NCBI GenBank assembly: GCA_003255065.1
Contig: QAOA01000583.1
Span: 133,954-197,953, forward strand
DNA length: 64,000 nt
Direction: 5' to 3'
Origin: Cercis canadensis
Taxonomy: Eukaryota > Streptophyta > Magnoliopsida > Fabales > Fabaceae
Shown in pieces: positions 11,601 to 23,206 of this stretch. Both the position numbers and the translations under genes were made by a program. How positions within the stretch are numbered: position 1 is the first letter of the stretch; each line of letters begins with the position of its first letter. The notes under the pieces are model-generated. The model saw only the letters and a program-made list of their open reading frames with translations, did no database searches and was not told the origin of the DNA.

Positions 11601-12019
11601 ACATCCCTATTTTCACCTTTTGCATCCATAACTTCTCCCTCTGCATTCCTATCTTCTCCTTCTGTGGGTATGCATGCATACTCAATGACAGGAAACAACT
11701 CTGCCTCACAAACATTGTGCTCCTCATATACATGAATGACTTCCTCACTGCTCACATTTGCCACCATATCTAATGTATCTACATCCTTCTTTAAAGGTCT
11801 CAGACCACTACCAAGGTCAAGCCCCGATATTTGATACCACAATTCACTGTAGCTGTAGTAGCCTAATTCTTTAAGAAAATCCCAGAGCACAGGTATTGAA
11901 AACCTGTCGGGATCACAGTAATCCCATTGGGTTACAGTCCCTCCCACATAAGCCATATGAGGTTGCTTCTTCAAACATCCTCCATGATGTAGGGCCACGG
12001 TAAATGGGACAAATGACAT
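8690..12019 (-). pseudogene. MURA-type MULE transposase gene, multi-exon, decayed
   Basis: The start ATG is at 12019 (MSFVPFTVALHHGG, YVGGTVTQWDYCDPDRFS), chosen because copy 2 preserves the same start. An acidic, Asp/Glu/Arg-rich repeat region follows (~11700-11100), then the MuDR N-terminal domain (FKEAVRDYTVHEGRQVKFVK) and a DDE core: VDGTFLKGYYGG, ISDR before an intron, then EHRYCVRHIY and NNMCEQFNSK. After that come a SWIM finger (CTCRVWDLCGIPCVHAICAI) and a CCHC knuckle (CSKCGRDGHNRRNC). Introns fit 10153-10242, 9087-9168 boundaries and 8909-8984. The last exons read STVHGASENP and MRQTLEAASKKVRRAF. Breaks: TAG after the acidic region (~11095), a one-base shift near 10905, TAG (TGG expected) near 10292, TAA (CAA expected) near 10248, and TAA and TGA in the last exon. 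All catalytic residues remain recognisable. Confidence 0.88.
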
Positions 12020-12104
12020 TCTGTTATCAGATAAAAGACAACATGTTAAAGACCAAATATACATGGATATTCAATACTTCGTACTCACTTAAGAAGTGAA
12101 TATG

Positions 12105-12503
12105 TGTGTGTGTGTACAACATAAAAATAGAACTAGCTAGCAGAAACAGGTTTACATGTTATCTATGTGTGTGTGTCTCTGTGTGTGTGTGTGTTTCTGT
12201 GTCTGTATCTTTGTGTGTGTCTGTGTCTATGTGTGTGTGTGTGTTTCTGTGTCTGTATCTGTATTTATGTGCGTGTGTATCTCTGTGTGTGTGTGTCTGT
12301 CTATGTGTGTGTGTGTGTGCCTGTGCGTCTATGTGTGTGTGTATCTCTGTGTGTCTCTGTCTGTCTGTCTGTGTCTGTGTGTGTGTGTGTGTGTGTGTGT
12401 ATGTTTGTATGTGTGTGTTTGTCTCTGAGCATGTATGTGTGTGTGTGTGTATCTGTCTTTCTGTGTCTGTGTTATTGTCCAGTGTGTGTGTGTGTGTGTG
12501 TAC
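12105..12503 (+). repeat. (TG)n-rich microsatellite
   Basis: About 400 bp of TG dinucleotides interspersed with TGTC, TGTA and CTGT variants, between the transposase start codon (12019) and the right TIR. Long open frames in four reading frames (for example 12106-12585) are artefacts of the repeat, giving Cys/Val or Thr/His strings. It lies in the transposase leader, possibly an intron of the 5' UTR. Confidence 0.95.
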
Positions 12504-13702
12504 AACAAAAAAGCACATCAAGCCACCACAGATGTTGCAAAATGCAAACATAGGAATATGCACAATTACCTACCATAGATGCTGAAAAGTGCAAAAAAAT
12601 TTGACATTGTGTCCTCACACACACACAGATGAATAACACTAGCGTATTCCAACATGAAAGCTTAAACATGCTTCCTAGCCTATATAAACCCTCAGCGCAT
12701 CCCTCAGAAACCAACAACTCTACTCAAACCAGAACGAACAACTTAATCCAATGCAGCATAAATGCCCCAAGATTACCATTTCCTTCAAAGATAACCTTAT
12801 TTCTTCTCCACCAGAGAGTTCAGCAAGCTATACCAAACACAATACTCCACCCATCACCATCCACTCTACCCAAGTTTCCTCTCCGATTAAAAATAACCCA
12901 GTCCTTCAAACTACGGGTAAAGAACATATTTCAAAACTTAGGATGATCTCCTCTAACCCCCAGATTCTTTTCTAATTCTATCACAGGATCTACTCAAACT
13001 ATATCCTCCCTATGATTTTGTGACACCACCATTACAAAACGACAGATACTCCAGGGACCACCACTACAAATAAAAATCAACTTTCATGATGGTCCCTCCA
13101 CACCAACAACAATAAAAAACATCCTTTGTGGTAACGTAAGAAACATTAGGGACCACCATTACAACAAAAACTCAACTTGTATGGGGGGACCACCATTAAA
13201 TCACAGAAAACACAACACAATAACGATATAAGTCAATAGAACAGCACAAAAAAAAAACAAAAAAAAAACAAAACAAATTAACAGATATTGGGTACCCACA
13301 TCGCATGCATGACCACATAATAAGTTTCTCACATTTCTCACACAAAACAAATTGTCTATCCAAAGGGACAAATGCACAACATTCAGAAGACAACTAACCT
13401 TGTAAACGAATCAATGCAAAATTGCACATCCTAGGAAAACCAATATCCCAACCTCGCGATAGCTTCCGTAACCCCAATGAACAGCAATCCCCAATGCACG
13501 TCTTAGAGTTTTTCCTCTCCTGCTCGCTACAGTATTTCACAAATCACGAACAGCAATCCCCAATGAATGTCCACCTTTCAAATCGCTACAGTCTTAGGGT
13601 TCTTACTATTGTTCTTCACTGAATCGCCACAACGTTTCTCTCTTTCAAATTGTGCTCAACGGAGAGGGAAGGGGATTAGGGCTTCGTTTTTTTACAAATT
13701 GA
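12504..13702. other. Transposase leader region of the MULE, no gene recognised
   Basis: Non-coding sequence between the TG repeat and the right TIR. It includes short internal repeats (gggaccacca at ~13056, ~13152 and ~13186; gaacagcaatccccaatg twice at 13479-13565). A minus-strand frame at 13393-13196 has two CxxC pairs but no family match. By position it should be the promoter and 5' UTR of the minus-strand transposase gene. Confidence 0.45.
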
Positions 13703-13950
13703 GACGACGTCGTCCTTGCCCAGTCAGCAAATGGTGCTCTCCGCAGGCTGCAACATGGCATTTAACAGTGACAACTAAGCTTTTTAACGGCCACATCAGC
13801 ATATCCGTCAGTCAACTTAGCGGAGGTTAGACGGAGGGACTTGATTGACGCGAAACTTACCAGTGAAGGACTAAATTAGATTATTTTCGCAGTGAAGGAC
13901 TAAATTGATAGCGCCCAATATAGTGAGGGACCAAAATGGGATTTTACTCA
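13703..13950 (-). repeat. MULE right terminal inverted repeat
   Basis: Inverted partner of 7404-7650, ending ccaaaatgggattttactca before the 9-bp duplication at 13951-13959. It probably drives the minus-strand transposase gene. Confidence 0.92.
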
Positions 13951-14270
13951 GGATTTCAAAAACATTGCTTCTAATTAAGAGAAATGCGAAGGGGGAAATT
14001 GTTTTACAAAATTCCAACGATAATAAAATGAAATTACAGTTGGAAATACCGTTAAAATCAACAAAAAATTTAAAAAAAATAGAAAAAGATTTCAATGTTA
14101 TATTTTGTTGGAATTCTTTAAAAAAAAAAAAAAATTGGGCATTTCCAATGACAATTCTGACAGAAAATTCAACGGTAACGTTGGAATTTCAACAAAATTT
14201 CTCCCGTTGAAATTTTTTTCAATTCCAATGATATTTTGTTCCGTTAAAAAATTGCATTTTTCTTGTAGTG

Positions 14271-14538
14271 TAAGTATTGTGACTTGTATCATCCATGTAG
14301 GCCAGTAAAATGTGATGAGAGGGATTGTTAGGGTTGCTTATAAATATGGCTAAGTCTCCTCTTAGCTCTAGGTTGGATTTAGAGATTCATTCTCTAGCTT
14401 GAACTAATAAGAGCCTCCCTTATACTAGAGTTAGAGAGGAAGACCTAGACCACATGTCAACGTGATGTTCATAATTATTATTCATAGTTATATGTAATGG
14501 TTGACACAAGTACACCTCATATATACTTAATCTTACAT
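14271..14538. other. Sequence between CACTA and LINE, possible LTR-like remnant
   Basis: Non-coding. The piece around 14318-14420 (TATA-like tataaatatgg, then agattcattctctag) has the look of a retroelement promoter/R region, but no boundary or partner was found. Low confidence. Confidence 0.25.
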
Positions 14539-17500
14539 AGATATGGTGTTCTATTGTTTAGATAGTTGAGGCCAGGGGTCTTTCTAGTGGCTTCTAGTGG
14601 TTTTTAAATTGTTCGGAGGTAGTTGTGACCATCGAAGATGTGTATAACCAAGCTATTACATGCCAGTTAAAGATAGGGCAGTCAGAGTGATGGCGTTAAG
14701 CTATCTATGCTAGCCCAACGCCCACAGTTCGAAGCTAGTTTTGGGATTACTTGGGGAAACTCGATCTGGTGCCATATTCAAGGCCCATGGCTGCTTCTAG
14801 GTGATTTGAATGAGGTCTTGTTGCCTTTAGAAGTGAGAGGAGGAGCTTTTTATAATAACAGGGCTTGTAGTTTTGTCAATATGTTGGATAATTGTGGGCT
14901 TATGGATCTTGGCTTTAAAGGGGCCAGTGTTTACTTGGCAAAGGAATTTTCATGGAGTAAGGAAGCTTTCCAAGAGGCTAGACAAGGCTTTAGCTTATAC
15001 GGATTGATGTTATACTTTTTCCAAAGCGTTTACTTTGCATGTGTATCCATCGCACTTATTCGGATCATAATCCATCTTAGTTAAGTTGCATGGGTATGAC
15101 TTGTGTAAGGGTTCTCACCCTTTCCATTTTAAGGCAGCTTGGGCAACGCATTCGAAGTTCAATGATCTGGTTCAGGAAGCTTGGAGGAGTTCTACAGGTA
15201 GTGCTATTTTGGCTCTAGAGCAAGTTAAAAGAACAACTATTACATTTAATAAAGAGGCCTTTGGCAACATTTTCTCGTGGAAAATAAATATCTCAGCTCA
15301 TCTTGCAGGGATCCAGAAACTCTTCACCAAGTAGATTCCATGTAGTTAACTGGCCTTGCGTTAGATTTGAGAAAGGAAATGAACCAGATTTTGGCACATG
15401 AAGAAATTCTTTGGTTCCAAAAATCTCATGAAGAATGGGTGCAATTCGGTGATGGTAACACAAAAAATTTTCATGCCCAAACTATTGTTAGAAGGAAAAG
15501 AAATAGAGTTGAGGGTTTATAGCTTGCTAATGGGTCATGTTCTTCAGATCTTGTTGCTATTCAAAATGAAGCTTTAGATTTCTTTAAGAATTTATTTTGT
15601 TCGACTGAAGCTAATAGTAACTCTCCTTTAGTGTTTGATCATTTGCCCAATATTGGAGATGCATGCGCCGCTAGTCTTATTAAAGGTGTCACTAAAGATG
15701 AAGTTTGGGTAGCAGTGAGGTCTATGTAGCATTTCAAAGCTCTTGGACTTGATGGCTTCCAACCTTTCTTTTTCAAGCATTACTGGGAGGTGGTTGGAAA
15801 CAAAGTGACTGCAATTATTCAACAAGCTTTCACGGATGGGTATTTTGATCTAGCCATTTCCAAAACCCTTATTGTTCTCATTCCCAAGGAGAGTAATCCT
15901 ACTAAAATCTCTTAGTTTCAGCCTATTAGCTTATGTAATGTTTTGTATAAAATCATTACTACAGTTATGGTTAACCGGATTCGTCCCTTTCTGATGGATT
16001 TCATTAGACCTCTGCAAAGTAGTTTCATCCTAGGAAGACGCATGCATGATAATATCTTGGTAGCTCAAGAAATAATGCATCACATTCATAAGTCTCAGAG
16101 TTAAAAGGGTGCAATGGCTTCTAAGATTGATTTGGAAAAGGCTTATGATAAAGTCGATTGGGGTTTCCTACAAAAAACTCTAAAGGATTTTGGCTTTCCA
16201 GATATCACTATAAAGTTGATTATTTTTTGTGTCACTTCCTCCTCTCTTTGCTTTGGAATGGTAATAAGCTCCTCTCTTTTGCCCCTAAGTAGGGTCTTAG
16301 ACAAGGAGACCTGTTATCACCTTATCTTTTTGTTATCTATATGGAGAAATTATCTCTTCTTATAGAAAGAAAAAAAAAAAAGGTGCACCGTGGTGAGTGG
16401 CAACCTTTGAAGTGTGGTCCCATTATTTCTCACCTCCTCTTTGTAGATGATATTTTATTGCTTACTAAGGCTAGAATCTCCCAAACTAGGGTGATTAACA
16501 TGACTGTTAATGAATTTTGTAGAGCGTCAAGTCTTAAAGTTGATTTGGCAAAATCTAAAGCTTTTTGTTCTTAGAGAATTTCTAGAAATAGAAAGTAGAG
16601 AATTTGCAATATTTCTAGCATTCCTTTTACTTTTAGGTTTGAGAGATACTAGAGTGTTCCTATGTTGCATGGACGGTTAAAGAAGTAGAGTGATTTTAGT
16701 TTCATTACATTTAAGATCACGAGTAGGTTGTCTTCTTGGAAAAACAAGCTTCTTAATAGGGCTGGCCGCATCACTTTGGCTAGGCCAGTTCTCACCTATT
16801 TATAGTATGCATACTATGTGATTGTCTGATTCTATTTGCAGGGACATTGATGCTATGGTGAGGCATTTCATCTGAAAGGGTTTAGATGGATGTGGTTTGC
16901 ATCTAGTTAATTGGGACATAGTTTCTCTTCCTAGACAGCTTGGTGGATTGGGGATTCAGTCTGTTAGATGGTCCAATGTAGCACTTCTTGGCAAATTGGC
17001 TTGTGATGTTCTACAAAATAAAGATAAGTTGTGGGTGCAGATTTTTTCCCATAAATATCTAAAGCAACAAGAAATTTTTTTGATGCATGTTTGCCTAGGT
17101 AATGCTTCGTCAACTTGGAGATCTATAGTGAAAGTTGTGTTAGTTTTGAAGGATGGTTTGGTTTGGCGGGTGGGAGATGGCTCTAAAATTTCTTTGTGGA
17201 ATGATAGATGGTTTGATGGTGGCCATCTACAAAACCTTGTTGATGAGGTCTTAGAGGTAGAAAAAAATATGAAAGTTAGCAATATTATAGTTAATAGGGA
17301 GTGAGATTTTCTTGCTTTGGAAGACAGGGTGCAAGATGAAACTAAGAGGATTATTTCAGCAGTGCCTCTCGCCTTGTCTAGAGACTTGAAGGATGGCTTC
17401 AGCTGGGTACTATTGGTTGCAATCTCAAGTTTCTTTGCCTACTGGTGTGCATGGGTGGCATTGGGTGTGGTAGATGAGAGCTCTAGAGAAGGTGAAGCTG

Positions 17501-18293
17501 CTAGTTTGGCTTCTACTGCATGAAGCTATCCCCACAAATACATTTCAATACCAGCACCATTTTAGTACGAGCAAAGCTTGCACCAGGTGCATAGAGGGTG
17601 ATGAAACCTTTCTTCATTGTCTTCGGGATTGTGTGAACCCATGTTGGGTGTGGTTTTTCTTTGGGTTTAGTGATGAGAGTAGTTTTTGTACCAATGATTC
17701 TGGTGAATGGGTTTCCAACAACCTTAAGCATAGAGGATATTTGACTAAAAAGAACATTATTATTTTTTTTATTGTGCTTTATGGTGGATTTGGCGTGGTA
17801 GGAACAAAGAGGTGATGGAGGGATTGGTGATGCCAGTCTTGTATGTGGTCTATAAGGTTCATGCGATGGTGCAAACATGTTCTACTATTTTTCTTCTTCA
17901 CAAGGCTTAGCTGAATGTGGATGGCAACAACTTTGGCAACCTAAGATTGTGGTGTGGTAAGTCTTATTTGTGAATCTGATTCCCTTGAAGCAATTAAGCT
18001 AGGTAGGGATGCTAATTGTAACTTTCACAAGTATGGGTGTATTATGCATGATATCAAGAATATGTTGGATAGAGGTTGGGAAATGTCTATCATCCATGTG
18101 TTGCGCAAAGCGAACCAAGTCATTGATTTTTTATCTAAGCTTGGAGCTACAAGACAAGGTAGATGGGAAGTTATTCATCTTCCCTTTGTAAAGATCTCTC
18201 TTATGTTATTAGTAGACAAAAATTTTCCCTAGGTTATAGTTCTGTTCTTTCTTCTCTTTCTATTACCAAAAAAAAAAAAGATATGGTGTTCTA
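14539..18293 (+). mobile_element. L1-type LINE (RVT/zf-RVT ORF2), 5'-truncated, decayed
   Basis: The insert 14554-18278 is flanked by perfect 15-bp repeats AGATATGGTGTTCTA at 14539-14553 and 18279-18293, and ends in an A run. Coding order is: endonuclease C-terminal part (GPWLLLGDLNEVLLP, LMDLGFKGASV, 14760-14930); a linker (WFQKSHEEWVQFGDGNTKNF, ~15410); reverse transcriptase (FQPISLCNVLYKI ~15915; KIDLEKAYDKVDWGFLQ ~16120; FVDDILLL ~16440); the zf-RVT region (WRVGDGSKISLWNDRW ~17165; TFLHCLRDC ~17610); and a terminal RNase H-like piece (~17950-18230). The endonuclease N-terminus and ORF1 are absent, fitting 5' truncation. Many stops and some frameshifts are present, most stops being TAG (for example 15343, 15520, 15727, 15913). 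It cannot be active. Confidence 0.93.
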
Positions 18294-18887
18294 AATTCAA
18301 TCATGGCTTATGGAATTCCTTACACAAAGAACCTGTTTCCAATCATGGAACGCATCATAGGAGAGGATGAGAAGAAACAGGGAGAAGAATCCAAGAGTTG
18401 TATAGCAAAATGGGATACTTTGCATAACATTCTTTTGGCTACAAAAACTTAAAAAAGGAGATTGTTTTGTCGGTTTTTGGTTTGTAAATCAGTTAGGGAG
18501 ATGTAAATACAGTTAAATAAAGTTCTTTTATGCTACCAACTCTAGTGGGCTTAGTTGGTCAATAGTTGAGGCGCCTTAAGGACTTCTGTGCGATAGTTCT
18601 TAAGGGCAATGACTTAAAGCGAGGGGAGTTGGGCCTTATGGCCCAAGAACTTCAGCTGTGGCTAAGTTTGGCCCAGGTATAGATTCTTTTAGCACTTTGG
18701 CACTTGGTCCAATGGTTCAAGGGGACTTTAAGCTAGGCCGATGGTATTTATAAAGTGTTTCATGGTGGTCTGAGATGCTCTGGAAGACATTAATGGTGGA
18801 ATCTTGAGGTTCTTAAATGATGATGATTGATGGAGTTATCGAGATAGTCTCTTTAAGAAAGCAAAAGAATGTTACTAGCGTGGCTGT
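18294..18887. other. Unidentified sequence between LINE and LTR element
   Basis: No protein motif recognised. It has GGGCC-rich stretches (ttgggccttatggcccaag, ~18630) in a style also seen at 37080-37350. With both insertions removed, this piece would be continuous with 35027 onward, so it belongs to one older sequence into which the LINE and the LTR element inserted. Confidence 0.4.
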
Positions 18888-18892
18888 AGTAG

Positions 18893-21800
18893 TGTAAACA
18901 CTGTATTTTGTCCGGCGTTGATACACGTTTTCTAAAAAAAAAAAAAGGAGAAAATAAAAAAAATATTTTTAATTATGTTTTAGTGGGGAAATTTGATTTT
19001 AAGGTCTTTAAAGCCTCTTTTAGCTTTTGGATTAAAATTTTGGTTTTTGGACATTGTCTAACTTTATTTTAATACAAGTTAGGAAGCTATTTGGTCCATT
19101 TTCTTTAAATTTGAGTTTGGGGTCTTTTGACTAATTTAATTTGTTTTGAATACTTTGTTTGGACATAAAATTTATAATTTTCTGAGTTTTTAGTGATTTT
19201 AGGTCAAAACTCAAGTTTTGGGCTTGACCAATCATGCTAAAACCCTAGTTTGGGAGCTTTTGGGCCCACCTTTTTTTTTCTAATATTTTTGGGCCAAATA
19301 AATTATATATGTTTGTTTGACTATTTAATTTATTTGAATTTTAATTTGGGACCAATTGGACCAACTTAGGTCCAAGGTTGAGCTCTTTGGGCTCATTTTG
19401 ACCTAATTTGGCCCAGCTGGCCCATTAGTGTTTTTGTGATTTTTATTTTTAATTAAAAAAATAAAATAAATTTGTTAAAAATTTGGAGGAGGTCAGCTAG
19501 GGTTTAAATAATTTTGTCAAGCATAAGTGAAAAGATCTAGCCTTAAGGAAGCTTCATGGAAATTGCTTGTGCAAGAGAATTTTGGAAAAATTACTAATGG
19601 GAGATTCTTAACCTTATTTTTGCATGAAAAAAATACAAATTAGAGGGGCTCAAGTCTGCAATTTGGTTAGGGCATTTTGGGGAAGAATTATTAGATTTTT
19701 TACATGTCAAGGCTAAAGGAAAGTGGGAGAAATGTGCAAAAGGGGTACGAAACAACCAAACTACCCTCAACTTGCTCTCCAAGTTGAGAGGGCTGATTGC
19801 ATTTAAGGAAAAAAGGGAGGAGAAAATCTCATACAATAATATGCTCTCAAGGTGAAAACAAGAAGGAAGAGAGAGAACTTGAAAAAATAGATCAAAGAAA
19901 GGAAAGTTGAGAGTTCTTGATAATTTTGGAGAGAAAAATAAGAAATCAAGAGTGGTTTGAGCTTCTTGTGGTTGGGTTCTATACCTTTGAGCAAAGAAAA
20001 TGAGTTTTCTTGAAGAACACTAGGTAACCTTCACTCTTCTCTTTATTTCTTGTCATTCTCTTGTGGGTTTTTGTTTGAATCCATGTGAAATATATGTTTC
20101 TTTTTGTTTCCCTCTTGAATGCCTCTATTTCACTTTAATTCCATGAGTTTCATTTTTATTTTTGTTGTTTTTCTTCTCTCTTAAATATCCTCTTGATATT
20201 TTGGTTTAGGGAGATTATGTTTAGTTTTCATTTTGATTATGGTTGAGTACTTAGTTTACTGTTGTTTTGCTTGTTTTTACCATATGACATGATTTTGTTC
20301 AGGGTTAGTCTTTTTCTAACATGATCTTGGTTGATGGTATTGTAGGTTTTACATTCTTGCTGCCCTATTGTTGTTTTGGTACCATTTGTCATGTCTTGTT
20401 GGAGTGAGCATGTTTTTATGGATTTCTTTTGAGTATTTTGTTTGCTTTGTCTTTGTTTTCTTGAATGTGTTTTAGGGTTTTTGATTAAAAATCAAAGTGA
20501 TGCTTGACCTTTCTTGAAAACTTTTTGTTTTGGTCTTAATCTTTTGACTTTTGTCATGTTTAAAATCAAATTGGTCAATTGGGATAGTAGTTATCAAATT
20601 TGGTTTTTAAATGGTCATTCTCGGACCTGTCAGTCCAACACTGGCAGTAGTCATTCTTTTTATCATAACTTCCGTTTTATAATCCCAAATAGCATGGTTC
20701 TTATTTTTTTAGAACCCTAAGATGCGTATCTTTCATGTATATAAATTTCATATTTTTTGCATGTCGAATTTTCTCCCAGTTTTAATTTCAAAGTGGCTGT
20801 TTTAACTTTACTGTGAAATTGCTAGTTGATTCTGGCAGTGTTATATTGTTTGGCCATAACTTGAGTTAGGGAGCTCATTTTTGTATGATTTTTGATTCTT
20901 TAGAACCACAAGACGTTTTTACATGTCATGTAAAATTTTGGGGTCAAATTTTGTTGACATGCATTCCCAAATGTTTTTACAAGCTTTCCCTGTCTTATGC
21001 TTTGTTTTCCTTCTTTGTTGTTCTTTTTTTTTTTCTCTTTATTGTGCCTTGTGTTTACCTGTTGTCATTTCTTCCTTTTTGGGACCATTTTCATGCTAAT
21101 TAGGAGTATATGTTAATTTATCTATTTAACTAAATGTTGCTACCTTATTTTGCATGTCATTTTCATGTTTTTTTTTTTACTCTTAATGGCTGCCATATAT
21201 GCTTTAGTATTGTATGTCTTTTCACTTTAAGTTGACATGTTCATTGCTTTATCTTGTCATTCATTGTGATGTGTTATGGCTGCTTAATTGTTTATGCATA
21301 TGTGAGCTTTGATTTCTCATTTTGAGCTAACTAATGTGTGTTCTATGTGAGAGGAAGTCACGATCCTTGGACTATTAGCAAAACCCTAAGGCAATTAGGA
21401 GTGTCGGAGAGCTTTTCTTTATTTTGATTACATTTGTCAATTATGTACCCCTCTCGATTGGACAAAGACAAATATTGTAATACTTAAAATCATGCATTTG
21501 CACCACATATAAAAAATAACACATGTATCACGTAGTATCCGTATGCCCCTTCACTTATCATGGGAGAATAAGGCGAGTTAGTCCTATATGTGATGCCTTT
21601 CTCTATATGATCTAGGTGAAGGTAGCGCTACCCTGGATGGTCGCTTCATGCGATGAAGGGGTGGAAGGATTTAGGTCTTGCTAGAAAATTCATGCATTGC
21701 ACGTTTAATTTCTTTGTTTTTATTTTTATCAGATATTCTTGTAACAATTCATTATTCTAGGGTAAATAAAATATATATTTTTGGCCATATCTTGTTCGCA

Positions 21801-22050
21801 CAACTAATATAGGGGAACCGTCTCTAGAAGGTTGCTGTAGGGTGCCTAACACCTTCCTCACGTATAAACAGATTCTCAAACCCTCTCTGGTTCGTAAATT
21901 GTTATTTTTTATTATTTAAAAAAAGATTTTCCAATTGTTCCCCATTTTCTTAATACAATTGGTGGCGACTCCAAGTTTTCTTTTGAAAACTAGTCTTTTT
22001 CTTGAAAATTTGTCATCCGCGTCATAGCGACCTTCAGGTACATTGTGACA
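18893..22050 (+). repeat. 5' LTR of the Gypsy-type element
   Basis: Starts TGTAAACACTGTATTTTGTC and ends CATTGTGACA. It matches 31860-35026 throughout and is about 3,158 bp. It is AT-rich and contains only chance frames. Confidence 0.9.
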
Positions 22051-22075
22051 GTTTGGTGACTCCATTTGGGACAAT
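22051..22075 (+). promoter_or_regulatory. Primer-binding-site-like sequence
   Basis: The first internal bases after the 5' LTR read gtttggtgactccatttggg. Tat/Ogre-type elements commonly start their internal region with a TGGTGACTCC-like tRNA complement (reported as tRNA-Arg), but the match to a tRNA was not computed. The same sequence restarts right after the assembly gap at 25084. Confidence 0.5.
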
Positions 22076-23206
22076 TAGAGAGTCAAGCCTAAAAAAGAAT
22101 CGATTGTGTGAACTTAATATGGCCAAAGTGAATTTTCTTTACCCTTAAAATTGCTTTTCTTCTTTGCTGATAGATTTTATTTTTGGTTATGTTATTTGTT
22201 TATTTTTACATTTATAGATAGTTTATTATTGTTGCATATTTCTTGCAGTTGGGTAGTTTATTGTAAATGTAGGACAAGGTTTGTATGCTTCTCCCGCACA
22301 CACTGCGTACTAACATTGCAACCTGCACACTACTCATCGGCTCTGTACCCGAGCCACAGTAAACCTAGGATTAGAAGAGAGCCTAGTGTTATTACCGGGA
22401 GGTTTATCCTTCGGTAGTTTACATGAAAGCTTTCACTCAAATTGTGGATCATCTTGCTGATTTGGGTAAGCAGAGGGGTTATCCCCTTGTGAATCGGGTT
22501 AGTAAGGTGTGATCTCCATCATTTTGATGGGGGCAATTTTAGTAACTTGGACTTTTAGGATATTAGCATCTATCGTCAAGCCATGCACGTAATTTGACAG
22601 TAGATGTCTGCCTTTATAGAGTAGACCTTGACTACTAGGTTAGCAATCCTAAGCCTAAGGCTGGTTCATTCATAAGACATCAAGGGGAGCATTTCTTTTT
22701 TTTTTTTATTTCTCTATTTGTTTTCCTGCGTTAAAGTAAGAGGTATGAGGCCTTACTTCATTTTCAAACAAACCAAGTGTCCATTTTTTATTTTCTCATT
22801 TACATTTTTACCCTTCCATTTTCCAAATAAAGAAGAGAAGGCAGAAGCCTTATTTTTAAAAAAAAAAAAAAACATTTGCTATGTCAAAGCCAATCATATG
22901 CATTTGCACATCATTTCAACCCATGTACATCATTTTTGAAATAAAGGTCATTATCTTTCTTCATTCATCAATAAGAAAAAAGTCACGTTTTTTGTACATT
23001 CAAAGTACAAAAGATTTTGTGGTATTCATTTGAAAAAATAAAAATTAAAAATCAAAAGTCATGCATTTTTCTTGCCCATTTTCTAAATCTCATTTCTTTT
23101 CACATTCATTTTTTGCAATTCTCATTGAAAAGTTTTAAACATAACTCGCTCTAAGAAAAATAAGCTCAATCAAAAGTACTCCAGTAAGAGGTCAATTGTA
23201 CTCAAG

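Larger units (their letters stand above)
7395..13959. mobile_element. Mutator-like element (MULE) with long TIRs and 9-bp target duplication
   Basis: The element occupies 7404-13950 (6.55 kb). It is flanked by perfect 9-bp repeats GGATTTCAA at 7395-7403 and 13951-13959. Its termini begin GAGTAAAA and are ~247 bp inverted repeats (7404-7650 and 13703-13950), roughly 92% alike by eye and sharing for example gacgacgtcgt and ctgactgggcaagg at their inner ends. Nine-bp duplications, long TIRs and a MURA-type transposase inside place it in the Mutator superfamily. It carries a GRF-type small gene on + and the transposase on -, convergent as in maize MuDR. Both genes carry disabling changes, so this copy is not autonomous now. 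It sits inside the CACTA element. Confidence 0.93.
2536..14270. mobile_element. CACTA (En/Spm-type) element carrying host gene fragments and a nested MULE
   Basis: The left end begins CACTACAAGAAAA at 2536 and the right end finishes TTTTTCTTGTAGTG at 14270: inverted 13-bp termini diagnostic of plant CACTA elements. Both ends have AT-rich subterminal sequence (2536-2870 and 13960-14270) with recurrent short motifs such as ttgaaatttcaac and ccgttgaaatt. Flanking trinucleotides are TGA and TAA, so the expected 3-bp target duplication matches only 2 of 3. No CACTA transposase was found, so it is non-autonomous. Removing the nested MULE leaves about 5.2 kb, which includes fragments of a host gene on the minus strand. 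The two termini could belong to different elements, but their orientation and subterminal style agree. Confidence 0.65.

Noticed and set aside
11239-11773. Plus-strand frames rich in Pro/Leu/His/Cys with secretory look.
   Set aside because: They are the antisense of the acidic Asp/Glu/Arg repeat region of the transposase.
12106-12585. Several 90-160-residue open frames on both strands.
   Set aside because: They are translations of the (TG)n microsatellite; Cys/Val or Thr/His strings, no real protein.
13196-13393. Minus-strand frame with two CxxC pairs, considered as a zinc-ribbon gene.
   Set aside because: No family pattern, low-complexity tail, and location in the transposase leader; kept only as a remark.
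14271-14538. Solo LTR.
   Set aside because: Promoter-like look only; no TG...CA boundaries, no target duplication, no partner in the window.
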